Shown here: positions 8,406-16,249 of the stretch, piece by piece
Numbering within the stretch: position 1 is the stretch's first letter
Layout: each line of letters starts with the position of its first letter
Assembly (NCBI GenBank): GCA_024233865.1
Contig: JACKPA010000006.1
Coordinates: 267,501-302,375 of the forward strand
Origin: Leptospiraceae bacterium
GTDB lineage: Bacteria > Spirochaetota > Leptospiria > Leptospirales > Leptospiraceae
DNA length: 34,875 nt
Direction: 5' to 3'
Translations under genes and position numbers: made by a program
The notes under the pieces: generated by a model
Told to the model about the DNA's origin: nothing
Database searches by the model: none
The model's input: only the letters and a program-made list of their open reading frames with translations

Positions 8406-9755
8406 ATGAACAATATTGTATTTCCAAAAGATTTTGTATGGGGAACAGCAACAGCTGCTTATCAAATAGAGGGAGCATACAAAGAAGACGGAAAAGGTTC
8501 TTCTATTTGGGACGAATTCGTAAATAAAAAAGGTAAAATTAAAAACGGAGATACCGGAGATATAGCTTGTGACCATTACCACCGCTACAAAGAAGATATC
8601 GAACTAATGAATAGCCTTCACTATCCGGCATATCGCTTTTCCACTGCTTGGTCAAGAATTTTTCCCGAAGGAAAGGGAGAAATAAATCATAGGGGTATCG
8701 ATTTTTATGACAAGTTGGTTGATTTTCTAGTGTCAAAAAACATTACTCCCTTTGTTACTCTTTATCATTGGGATTTACCTTCTGCTTTGGAAAAAACGGG
8801 CGGGTGGCTCAACCGCAATACATCCAAATATTTTGCTGATTATGCTGAAACTGTCGTAAAAAAACTGGGTGATAGAGTTACAAATTGGATTACAATCAAT
8901 GAACCATGGATTATAACATTTGCCGGTTATATCTATGGAGCACACGCTCCCGGTTTTAAAAAGCCTTTTTCGAGCTTTAAAGTAGCACATAATTTATTAC
9001 TAGCACATGGCATGGCTGTGGAAAGAATACGAAATTTGAATCCGAAACTAAAAGTAGGTATAACGAACGCTCCCCTACCAATTTATAGCTACAGATTAGA
9101 TAAAGACCTAAAAGCGGTTAAAAGAGCGAATGCCATAATCAACAAACTTTGGCTAGACCCGATTTTTAAAGGAGAATATCCGGAAGAAATTAGAAAGTAT
9201 GTCTATTCTCAAAACAAAGGCAATATTGAAGAAAACGATTTAAGGCTTATATCACAAAAAACGGATTTTTTGGGTATTAACAATTATACTCGAATGATTG
9301 TCAAGTCAATGCCTTTTCCGATTTTCAGCTTTAGACCACTACAACCTTCTTACAAAGGTGTAAAGTTTACCAGCATGGGTTGGGAAATATACCCCCATGG
9401 TTTTTTTGACTTGTTTATGTGGCTTAAATCAGAATACAACAATCCAACCGTATATGTCACTGAAAACGGAGCCAGTTTTTATGAAAAATTGGAAAATAAT
9501 AGATTGGTTGATACCAATAGGATTGAATTTCTAAAGGAATATTTGTTTTCCCTTCACAAAGCCATTCAAAAAGGCTGTGATATTAAAGGGTATTTTGTTT
9601 GGACTTTTTTGGATAATTTTGAATGGCAGGAAGGTTATGAAAAAACATTCGGGCTTGTTCATATTGATAGAAAAGACCCTAATTTGAAACGAACCCCAAA
9701 AGAAAGTGCTTTTTGGTATTCTGAAGTTTGTCAGAAAAATGGATTCAGATTATAG
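8406..9755 (+). CDS. Glycoside hydrolase family 1 beta-glucosidase
   Basis: A 449-residue cytoplasmic enzyme without a signal peptide, the usual GH1 length. It has the N-terminal signature FVWGTATAAYQIEG, the acid/base glutamate E166 in TINEPW, the nucleophile E353 in YVTENGASF, and the sugar-binding segment GYFVWTFLDNFEW near the C-terminus. GH1 enzymes cleave beta-linked glucosides or related sugars; exact specificity cannot be read here, and no sugar transporter or phospho-sugar partner is adjacent. An AGGAGG lies about 70 bases upstream of the ATG, too far to serve it, so translation initiation looks weak. A remnant of a related gene lies at 5770-5835. Confidence 0.92.
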   Translation: MNNIVFPKDFVWGTATAAYQIEGAYKEDGKGSSIWDEFVNKKGKIKNGDTGDIACDHYHRYKEDIELMNSLHYPAYRFSTAWSRIFPEGKGEINHRGIDFYDKLVDFLVSKNITPFVTLYHWDLPSALEKTGGWLNRNTSKYFADYAETVVKKLGDRVTNWITINEPWIITFAGYIYGAHAPGFKKPFSSFKVAHNLLLAHGMAVERIRNLNPKLKVGITNAPLPIYSYRLDKDLKAVKRANAIINKLWLDPIFKGEYPEEIRKYVYSQNKGNIEENDLRLISQKTDFLGINNYTRMIVKSMPFPIFSFRPLQPSYKGVKFTSMGWEIYPHGFFDLFMWLKSEYNNPTVYVTENGASFYEKLENNRLVDTNRIEFLKEYLFSLHKAIQKGCDIKGYFVWTFLDNFEWQEGYEKTFGLVHIDRKDPNLKRTPKESAFWYSEVCQKNGFRL

Positions 9756-9768
9756 CCTGTTCTATTAC

Positions 9769-11538
9769 TTAAAGTACCTCAATCTCTTTTAGTAAAATTG
9801 TAAAAACACTCCCTTTCCCAACTTCACTATCAACCCACAATTCTCCGTTCATCATCTCTACCAATTTTTTGCTTAGGGCAAGCCCAAGTCCGGTTCCTTG
9901 GTACATTCTCGTTGTAGAGCCATCAACTTGGTGAAAATTTTCAAAAATCTTATCCTGTTGATCTTCCGGGATTCCGATTCCGGTGTCTGCTATGGAAATA
10001 AGCATATCCACTTCTTTTTCGGCTTTCCTTTGATATTTTAAAGAGACGTTTACCGAACCAATTTCTGTGAATTTTACTGCATTTCCAATTATATTAAACA
10101 AAACCTGCCTGAATCGAACTTCGTCCAAAAGGAGAACTGGCGGAAAATCTTCTTGAGTGTCCAAAATCAATTCCAAATTCTTTTCAGCAACATCGATTCT
10201 AAACAATTCAGTGAATTCATTCAAAATAGAAATTACTTCCGTCGGTTTTGTTTGTAACTGTGACTTTCCGGCTTCTATTGTAGAAAGCTCCAAAACCCCA
10301 TTCAATAATGTATTTAGACTATTGGCAGCTTTAAAAGTATATTCAAGCATTTCATGAAATTTCTCTTCCTGAATTTTGGTTCGAAGAATATTACTAAAAC
10401 CCATAATGATATTTAAAGGAGTTCTAATTTCATGGCTCATATTGGTTAGAAATTCACTTTTAACATGGTTGGCAACTTTTAATTCTTCTTTTGCATCCAG
10501 AATTGTTTGATAAGCTCTGGCGTTCTCTATGGCTAGACTAAATATTTCTACCAAAGTATGAGCAGCATTCAAGTATCTTTCCCTAAATTTTGGAAAGGTA
10601 ATATCATCTACTATGAGGTACCCCAATACGTTTTCTTCTCGATGGATTTTTAAACAAAACCCTTTTCCGGATTTTGTCCACTGAGACAATCCATCAAAAT
10701 TTTCTATGGTAACACTATTTACAAAAGATTCAGGGTATCCGTAAGGTTGGTGTTGTTTACCATTTTCCGATGGTAGATAACAAATTTTAGAAGGAGCAAA
10801 AAGAAAAGAAAACATATATACAATTTTTTGGATAACTTCATTTTCTTCCATAGCTTGCACCATGTCTTTTAGAATATCCATTATCATTGCATAAATGGAT
10901 ATATCTTGATTTGCTTTTTCTAACTTTGCTTCATAGCTTTCTTTTATGGTTTTTAGTCTCCAATCCAAAACCATATTTTTTATAATTAAGTGAAAATGAC
11001 TGATTCCGGTACGGATAACTTCATACGGTAGACCTAAAAACTCTGCAAATTCAATTATAGATTCTTTGCTACTAGGTAATACACCTGTATCTAACAAAAC
11101 CAACTTCTTGCAAAAGTCATTAAAAAATTCTCTTGCATGTTTTTTTTCAAAACCCCAGTCTTGAATCTTATCTCTCCAATTCACAACCCAACCGGGAGTT
11201 ACAAAATATGCACCAGATTGAGCACAACCGTCCAAGAACTCCGGAGTTGCAAATAGCTCCTGGCATTTATTAAAGTAATAAACGCTATAATTGGAGCTTG
11301 GCTGCACTTTCCTTTTTAACTCCAAAGTACAATAACTTCCCAAAATTGCGTAGTGGCTAAAAGATTCATCAAACTTATGAAATATTTCCTCAATTGTAGA
11401 AGGTACGTTTCCTGAAAAGCTACAAATAGAAGAATATTCTTTAAAAACCACATCTGGAAATTCATTAGAATCCAAAACTCTTTCCAATTCATGTTTGTAA
11501 GTTTCGCAGATTAGAATTAAAAGTCTATGCTTTTCCAT
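9769..11538 (-). CDS. Histidine kinase with DUF1638-like and GAF input domains
   Basis: A predicted soluble sensor kinase of 589 residues (from the ATG at 11538). Residues 2-190 resemble DUF1638: MEKHRLLILICETYKHEL start, a central GAYFVTPGWVVNW and KKLVLLDTGVLP. DUF1638 genes are often found beside corrinoid methyltransferase genes. A coiled coil (about 195-225) and a GAF-like region (about 235-345) follow. Then come HisKA with H369 (NMSHEIRTPLN) and HATPase_c with the N box (NIIGNAVKFTE), G1 (DTGIGIP) and G2 (GTGLGLA). There is no membrane segment and no receiver domain. No response regulator is nearby. A GTG at 11574 is also open but would overlap the upstream gene by 31 bases. The gene follows the MtaA-like gene by five bases, so it is probably co-transcribed with the corrinoid genes. 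Confidence 0.85.
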   Translation of the reverse strand: MEKHRLLILICETYKHELERVLDSNEFPDVVFKEYSSICSFSGNVPSTIEEIFHKFDESFSHYAILGSYCTLELKRKVQPSSNYSVYYFNKCQELFATPEFLDGCAQSGAYFVTPGWVVNWRDKIQDWGFEKKHAREFFNDFCKKLVLLDTGVLPSSKESIIEFAEFLGLPYEVIRTGISHFHLIIKNMVLDWRLKTIKESYEAKLEKANQDISIYAMIMDILKDMVQAMEENEVIQKIVYMFSFLFAPSKICYLPSENGKQHQPYGYPESFVNSVTIENFDGLSQWTKSGKGFCLKIHREENVLGYLIVDDITFPKFRERYLNAAHTLVEIFSLAIENARAYQTILDAKEELKVANHVKSEFLTNMSHEIRTPLNIIMGFSNILRTKIQEEKFHEMLEYTFKAANSLNTLLNGVLELSTIEAGKSQLQTKPTEVISILNEFTELFRIDVAEKNLELILDTQEDFPPVLLLDEVRFRQVLFNIIGNAVKFTEIGSVNVSLKYQRKAEKEVDMLISIADTGIGIPEDQQDKIFENFHQVDGSTTRMYQGTGLGLALSKKLVEMMNGELWVDSEVGKGSVFTILLKEIEVL

Positions 11539-11543
11539 AGTGT

Positions 11544-12236
11544 TTAGTTGATTTGTAATGGATATCTCCCCCACTTTTTTACGGAATCGGATATTTTTTG
11601 CAACACAAAATTTGGTACTTGGTAAGGAATTTCACCATGATTGTCTGATAAAATGAATCCACCTCCTTCACCCACTTTTTGAATAGTTCTTTTTACATTT
11701 TCTTCCGCTTCATCTTCCGTCCAGGAAGCCATCTTGATTCCATCCAGATTCCCGAGTATACTTGCTTTTTGATAGGATAAAATTTTAATATCTTCCAAGC
11801 TATCCAAAAAACTTACTCCTACTATGCTTGCTCCAGACATAATTGTATTTTCGATAATCGGATTTGATATTCCGGATGCAAAATGAACGGCAACCAGTCC
11901 TCCAATCTTTGCAATCGTTTCTTTGGCAATTTTCCAGCCGGTTTCCTTTGTAAAAATTGGCTTTCCCGCATTTGGCGGACCATCTTCCTGATAAATAACT
12001 TCTCCTCCAAAAGCTTCCGTTTCAATTGCAGCATAATAAAAAGAATAATAGCAATCATGTTCATATTTTTGTCTCAAAAGTAACTGCCCTTCCACAACAG
12101 ATTCCGATTTTGAAAAATATTCCTGGATCGAAATCTTTAATTCTTTTGCACCATGCATAGTAAATAATAAAAAAAGTGGAACCCGATCCGGTTCTATAAA
12201 TGACAGGGATGTCAAAACTCTCTCCATTGATTTCAT
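11544..12236 (-). CDS. Shortened MtaA/UroD-superfamily (methylcobamide methyltransferase-like) protein
   Basis: A 230-residue protein starting MKSMERVLTSLSFIEPDRVP, the standard opening of the MtaA/CmuA branch of the uroporphyrinogen decarboxylase superfamily, which moves methyl groups between corrinoid proteins and thiols. EAFGGEVIYQEDGPP and, near the end, ASILGNLDG are also family-like. Family members are usually about 330-350 residues; here roughly 100 residues between EDGPPNAGKPIF and the strand before VHFASG seem to be missing while the frame stays open. The zinc motif HxC reads H118-F-A, and the later cysteine position reads SDNHGEIP, so zinc ligands appear lost. The ATG at 12236 overlaps the stop of the corrinoid gene (ATGA). 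It may be non-catalytic or degenerating. Confidence 0.75.
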   Translation of the reverse strand: MKSMERVLTSLSFIEPDRVPLFLLFTMHGAKELKISIQEYFSKSESVVEGQLLLRQKYEHDCYYSFYYAAIETEAFGGEVIYQEDGPPNAGKPIFTKETGWKIAKETIAKIGGLVAVHFASGISNPIIENTIMSGASIVGVSFLDSLEDIKILSYQKASILGNLDGIKMASWTEDEAEENVKRTIQKVGEGGGFILSDNHGEIPYQVPNFVLQKISDSVKKWGRYPLQIN

Positions 12237-12874
12237 TTTCCACCACCTATAATATCTTCCATAATACAAATGGCATCAGAAGCCGTTTTTCCCATAGCAT
12301 CTGCTCCCACATTTTTCCAAAGCTCCAAGTCAAAACGAAAAGGAGCACCTCCTACTATTATTTTGCCTTTATGATTTAATTGTTCCAATTGACTTTTTAC
12401 TTTTTCTACTTTCAACGCAGATGGAAGCATTAAAACAGAAATGAATAGAATTTGGATTTCTTCTTTTTGCACTTTTCTTACCAAATTATCAACACTCATT
12501 TGTCCGAAATCAATTGGTGTATAACCACCCGCCCGCAACATAGATAAAACAATTCTTTTACCAAGTAAGTGATAATCTTCTAAGGTGACAATGGCAGCTT
12601 TTGGATGTATTTTAGAAGTAATTCCTTCAAGCAAAAATAGGGAGTTTACCAACTCTTCACAAATTTTCCCGCTCATATAGACTTGTGACAGGGAAAGTTT
12701 TCCACTTTCCCAATCTGAGCCGATTTTTTCCAAGCTTGGTGAAATTATATTTTCTGCAATTTGTATGGGAGAAAGTTCTTTTTTTTGCTCACGAATAATA
12801 TCCTCCACGAAAACCCTATCTATGGAAAGTAAAGCATCCGTAAAATTCAGTATTATACCCTCAAATATATCCAT
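12233..12874 (-). CDS. Corrinoid (B12-binding) protein, MtaC/MtbC type
   Basis: A 213-residue two-domain cobalamin-binding protein. Residues 1-88 form the helical cap domain (B12-binding-2 type: EKIGSDWESGKLSLSQVYMSG). Residues 92-210 form the Rossmann-like B12 domain with the base-off motif D100-Y-H102-L-L-G105, followed by SVLMLP near 146-151 and GGAPF at 175-179. The ending ADAMGKTASDAICIME is typical. H102 would be the lower cobalt ligand. In methyl-transfer systems such proteins carry the methyl group; B12-domain proteins also serve in regulation. It overlaps the MtaA-like gene by four bases and lies upstream of the kinase, so the three are likely translated together. No substrate-specific methyltransferase (MtaB or MttB type) is in the window. 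Confidence 0.9.
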   Translation of the reverse strand: MDIFEGIILNFTDALLSIDRVFVEDIIREQKKELSPIQIAENIISPSLEKIGSDWESGKLSLSQVYMSGKICEELVNSLFLLEGITSKIHPKAAIVTLEDYHLLGKRIVLSMLRAGGYTPIDFGQMSVDNLVRKVQKEEIQILFISVLMLPSALKVEKVKSQLEQLNHKGKIIVGGAPFRFDLELWKNVGADAMGKTASDAICIMEDIIGGGK

Positions 12875-12921
12875 ACTTAACTCTTTCTTCTTTTACTGGC
12901 ATTATCAATTAAAAAACTCTT

Positions 12922-13863
12922 TCATTTGTGAAACCTCAACAAAAATCGAAAAATCTCCTCGGTAGCATTTATCTCCTGACTCGTTTTTCCGATAACCCAT
13001 TCTCCAAAATATTGCCAGCCTTGTGGCCATGTATGTCCGCCATTCACTATTGTGTCCATACGAACTTCTGCTCCATTGCTGCACTGGCTTATGATTTCTC
13101 TTTTAACAGAGGTTCCATCATCCGGAATAGTATCCATAACCGTTTTTTGAGAATTTCCATAACATCCGTTTAATTTTGACCAAAAAAGAAGCGTATTTTT
13201 AGCTGAAAGGACTTCCCCCAACTTTTTTTTACCAAAAGGACCGGTAATGTCACCACCTTGGTATGGAATTAATGGATCATCAGTTCCCGGTAGCAGATAA
13301 ACAGAAACCGGTTGGTTAGGTTTGCAATTTTCAGATAATTCCTCTCCCATAAGAGCTACAACGGATGCCATGGCGGTAAACGTATTCGACCGTTCACAAG
13401 CAAGACGAAAGCTCATCAAACCTCCATTGGAAATTCCCATAGAATAGACTCGTGTCTTGTCAATTGAATAATTTTGCACCATTTTATTTACAATCAAATC
13501 TAAAAACCCTACATCATTTATAGAAGTATCTCCCTTGGAACGTCCGTCATTCCAGTGTTTTTTCCATCCATCCGGATACACCATAACTACGCCGTATTTA
13601 TCCGCCATATAATTTGAAGTTGTCAATTTATTGAAATGCTCACCCGTTCCTCCGCCTCCGTGAAGACCGAAAATTAAAGGATATTTACGAGTAGACACAT
13701 AATCTTTAGGAAGATAGATTCGATACTTTCGTTCTTTTCCATCAAAATCGATTTCTTTTTCCAATACTTTTCCTTCAAAATTTTTTACGTTTTCGGGCGT
13801 TCTCCCCGTAAGACAAAAAAAAGAGCTAAAAACCAGAAACAAAATCACCTTATTTTTCAACAT
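12922..13863 (-). CDS. Exported alpha/beta-hydrolase esterase, PHB depolymerase / feruloyl esterase-like (LpqC family)
   Basis: A 313-residue alpha/beta hydrolase with an N-terminal hydrophobic signal (MLKNKVILFLVFSSFFCLTG). The cysteine at 17 could be a relaxed spirochaetal lipobox, making it a lipoprotein. Active-site parts are the oxyanion motif GLHGGGGTGEHF, nucleophile S145 in MGISNGG, an acidic residue in LPGTDDPLIPY (D195/196) and H277 in NGGHTWPQGW. Length and motifs fit COG3509-type esterases that cut polyester or feruloyl esters. The start has AAGGA six bases before the ATG. It is the first gene of the minus-strand run ahead of the corrinoid gene (47-base gap); whether they share a function is unknown. 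Confidence 0.85.
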   Translation of the reverse strand: MLKNKVILFLVFSSFFCLTGRTPENVKNFEGKVLEKEIDFDGKERKYRIYLPKDYVSTRKYPLIFGLHGGGGTGEHFNKLTTSNYMADKYGVVMVYPDGWKKHWNDGRSKGDTSINDVGFLDLIVNKMVQNYSIDKTRVYSMGISNGGLMSFRLACERSNTFTAMASVVALMGEELSENCKPNQPVSVYLLPGTDDPLIPYQGGDITGPFGKKKLGEVLSAKNTLLFWSKLNGCYGNSQKTVMDTIPDDGTSVKREIISQCSNGAEVRMDTIVNGGHTWPQGWQYFGEWVIGKTSQEINATEEIFRFLLRFHK

Positions 13864-13926
13864 GTTAAATCCTTTTTTTAAACTTCATAGTATTTGATGT
13901 ATAGAAATTTTCGTTTTGTCGAAACT

Positions 13927-13952
13927 AAAATAGTTTGTATATAAACTATTTT
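13927..13952. promoter_or_regulatory. Perfect 10-bp inverted repeat in a divergent promoter region
   Basis: AAAATAGTTT and AAACTATTTT flank a GTATAT spacer, giving a 26-base near-palindrome. It lies between the divergent starts of the esterase (13863) and hsdR (14030). The position suggests an operator for a dimeric regulator. The AT-rich arms without a following T run make a terminator less likely. No regulator gene is adjacent. Confidence 0.4.
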
Positions 13953-14029
13953 GTAAAATATCAACACATTTTTAATTATTGACAATCCGTTTATATATTT
14001 TGCATGGTAAACAATATAGGGAGTTTATT

Positions 14030-14350
14030 TTGTCTAACTTTGAATATATTAAAAATGAATGGCCTGAATTGTATGGCAGTTTATCTTTAGGAGAGCAGTA
14101 CGTTTATTCCGATCCGGCTTCCTCTTTTGTCAAATTTCGCTTGTATGCTGAGAGAGTTGTCGAGATTATTTACAATAAAAGCGGATTACCACTTCCCTCT
14201 AACCACAACCTAAATACATTATTAAACGATTTTTCTTTTAAAAGGATTGTCCCAACGCCTGTTTTGAATATTTTCCATTCTATCCGAAAATTAGGAAATT
14301 TAGGAGCACATGAAAACCAAGGAGATAGCGAGTTAGCAATAAGGTTTTAA
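14030..14350 (+). pseudogene. hsdR: hsdR fragment 1: N-terminal DUF4145 region of a type I restriction subunit
   Basis: Starts at TTG 14030 with an AGGGAG site eight bases upstream and reads LSNFEYIKNEWPELYGSLSL-like sequence, the usual N-terminus of type I HsdR (DUF4145), to GNLGAHENQGDSELAI. The frame stops at a TAA at 14348-14350. The protein continues in another frame (VLTETTTKLQDEIKLSGL) from about 14344, so one base is lost or gained near 14341-14346. Compared with the family, the linker between DUF4145 and the nuclease domain also seems short. An in-frame TTG at 13979 would add 17 residues, but it has no ribosome-binding site and fits the family less well. Confidence 0.8.
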
Positions 14351-15477
14351 CCGAAACAACTACCAAACTCCAAGATGAAATAAAGCTATCCGGTTTAACC
14401 GAGGAACAAACTCGAATTCTATTAATAGATGTTTTGTTAAAAGAGGCTGGTTGGAATCTTCACGTAGACTTCCATGACCACAAAAAGCATATTGGCAAAC
14501 CAAGGGTTGTAAGAGAATTTGAAGTTATGGGAGAATCGTCAAGCAAATATATAGATTACGCTTTTATTGATGGGAAAGAAAATGTGATTGCGATCTTGGA
14601 AGCAAAGAGAACTTCCAAAAGTGCTGATAGTGGAAAAGCTCAGGGTTTGCAATACGCAAACTATATCGAAAAAGTCTACAACTCAAGACCCTTTATTTTT
14701 TATTCCAATGGCTATGAAACCTATTTATGGGATGATTTGTATTATCCGGAAAGGAAAATTTGGGGATTTTATTCCTTGGAAAAATTAGAGTTTTTACTGT
14801 TTCAGAGAAAGCATCGAATGTCTTTGAATTCCATTCAGTTGAATCCGAAAATTATAGACAGAGGTTACCAAATGGAAGGTGTTAGAAGGGTATTGGAGGA
14901 TTTTGAGACCAAAAGACGGAAAGCACTGCTTGTGATGGCAACGGGAACGGGTAAAACTCGTGTTGCCATGTCCATCATAGATACACTTTTGCAGGCACAT
15001 TGGATTAAAAGAGTTCTTTTTCTTGCAGATAGGAGAGAATTACGTCAACAAGCAGAAGATGCTTTTAAGAAATATATCCCTTACGCAAATCAAATTCAAA
15101 TAACGTCCTTTTTGAAACCACAAGATAAAAACAAACCCATATTTACGGCAACCTATAATTCCATGATGTCAAACTATTTGGATTTTCCGATAGACTTTTT
15201 TGATCTCATTATTGCGGATGAATCCCATAGAAGTATCTACAATTATTATAGCGAGTTGTTTCGCTACTTTGACGCTTTGCAAATAGGTTTGACGGCTACA
15301 CCGGTTGGATACATCAATCGAAATACATTTACATTTTTTGAGAGACCAGCAAATGATCCGACTTTTTACTACTCTTTGGAAGAAGCAGTTACCCATAATC
15401 CGCCTTATCTTGTAAAATACAGGTGTGTTCAGCATAGCACCAAGGAGATAATGACGGATTTGAAAAAGGAAAACTAA
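14344..15477 (+). pseudogene. hsdR: hsdR fragment 2: nuclease domain and first helicase domain
   Basis: Open from the frameshift to a TAA at 15475-15477. It contains the PD-(D/E)XK nuclease core (YIDYAFIDGKENVIAILEAK), then the SF2 motor start with Walker A MATGTGKTRVAMS, IIADESHRSIYN (DEAH-type) and IGLTATP. The sequence breaks off after PPYLVKYRC. The second RecA-like motor domain normally following is absent, so translocation and cleavage should be impossible. Parts match HsdR of type I systems (EcoEI-like order). Confidence 0.85.
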
Positions 15478-16196
15478 AGGTTATAGAAGACGTTTTGCGA
15501 ATACGAACCAATCTGAATCAAGTGAAACCGTTTTTATCTTATATCCAAGAGGTGCAAGAAGGCAGTTTTTGGAACGCTATCTCATTTGAATTGCTTGAAG
15601 AAATGAGGCTGAAATTACGAGAATTGATGAAGTATCGCACTACCATTTCCGTAACTCCAAAGGTAATAGATATTTCCGATACGGAATATGAGGGTGTAAT
15701 TCGGGAAGACAATCTAAGCTTCACTGATATGGACAAATATAGAATTCGAGTTTTAGAAGCTCTAAGCCAACTTGCGGAAAGTCAACTTGTGATTCAAAAA
15801 ATACGAAGAGCCAAACCTCTGACCGAGTTTGAACTAAATGGCTTACAATCTCTTTTATTGGAAAGAGATTCAAACTTTACCATTGCTGACTTGCACAAAA
15901 AGTTTGATGAGTCGATAGATTTGGAAAAGTTTATTCGATTGATTGTCGGGCTTGAACCAGAATACGTAAAACATGAATTTGATAGATTTAGAAAAAACCA
16001 TACAAAAATGAACGCAAACCAAATTCAGTTTTTAAACCTATTGGAACAAGAAATTGCAAAAGCGGGCGGAATTTTTATAGAGCGTTTGTATGATTATCCG
16101 TTTACGCGTTTTCATTCCAATAGCATTGATGGCGTATTCAATGAGTCAGAATCCAACGAAATCTTTGAAATATTAGACGAATTTAAAATAGGATAA
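15438..16196 (+). pseudogene. hsdR: hsdR fragment 3: C-terminal helical domain
   Basis: Open in a different frame from a TAG at 15435-15437 to a TAA at 16194-16196. It begins near DNDGFEKGKLKVIEDVLRIR and continues TNLNQVKPFLSYIQEVQEGS to the end EILDEFKIG, matching the helical C-terminal domain that docks HsdR to the methylase. Between fragments 2 and 3 the second motor domain (several hundred residues in the family) is missing, so a deletion junction lies near 15420-15440. Translation of this piece alone could start at TTG 15495, but there is no reason to expect a function. Confidence 0.8.
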
Positions 16197-16202
16197 AAAG
16201 TT

Positions 16203-16215
16203 TCACGCGGAGTCG
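16203..16215 (+). repeat. Single copy of the TCACGCGGAGTCG repeat core
   Basis: The same 13 bases occur at 22974-22986 in the spacer before EF-G. Here the copy lies between the hsdR remnant and hsdM and lacks the inverted partner. Confidence 0.6.
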
Positions 16216-16249
16216 TGGAATTTACGAAGAGAAATAGGATAAACAAACT

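Noticed and set aside
12875..12921. Cobalamin riboswitch upstream of the corrinoid gene
   Set aside because: The gap is only 47 bases and is AT-rich, far too short for a B12 riboswitch. The region before the esterase showed no B12-box-like sequence by eye.
13979..14010. TTGACA as the -35 box of an hsdR promoter
   Set aside because: No acceptable -10 box was found at a spacing of 16-18 bases.
13979..14029. An upstream TTG start for hsdR giving MTIRLYILHGKQ
   Set aside because: The TTG at 14030 has a good AGGGAG site and gives the normal HsdR N-terminus. The upstream TTG falls in a possible -35 sequence (TTGACA).
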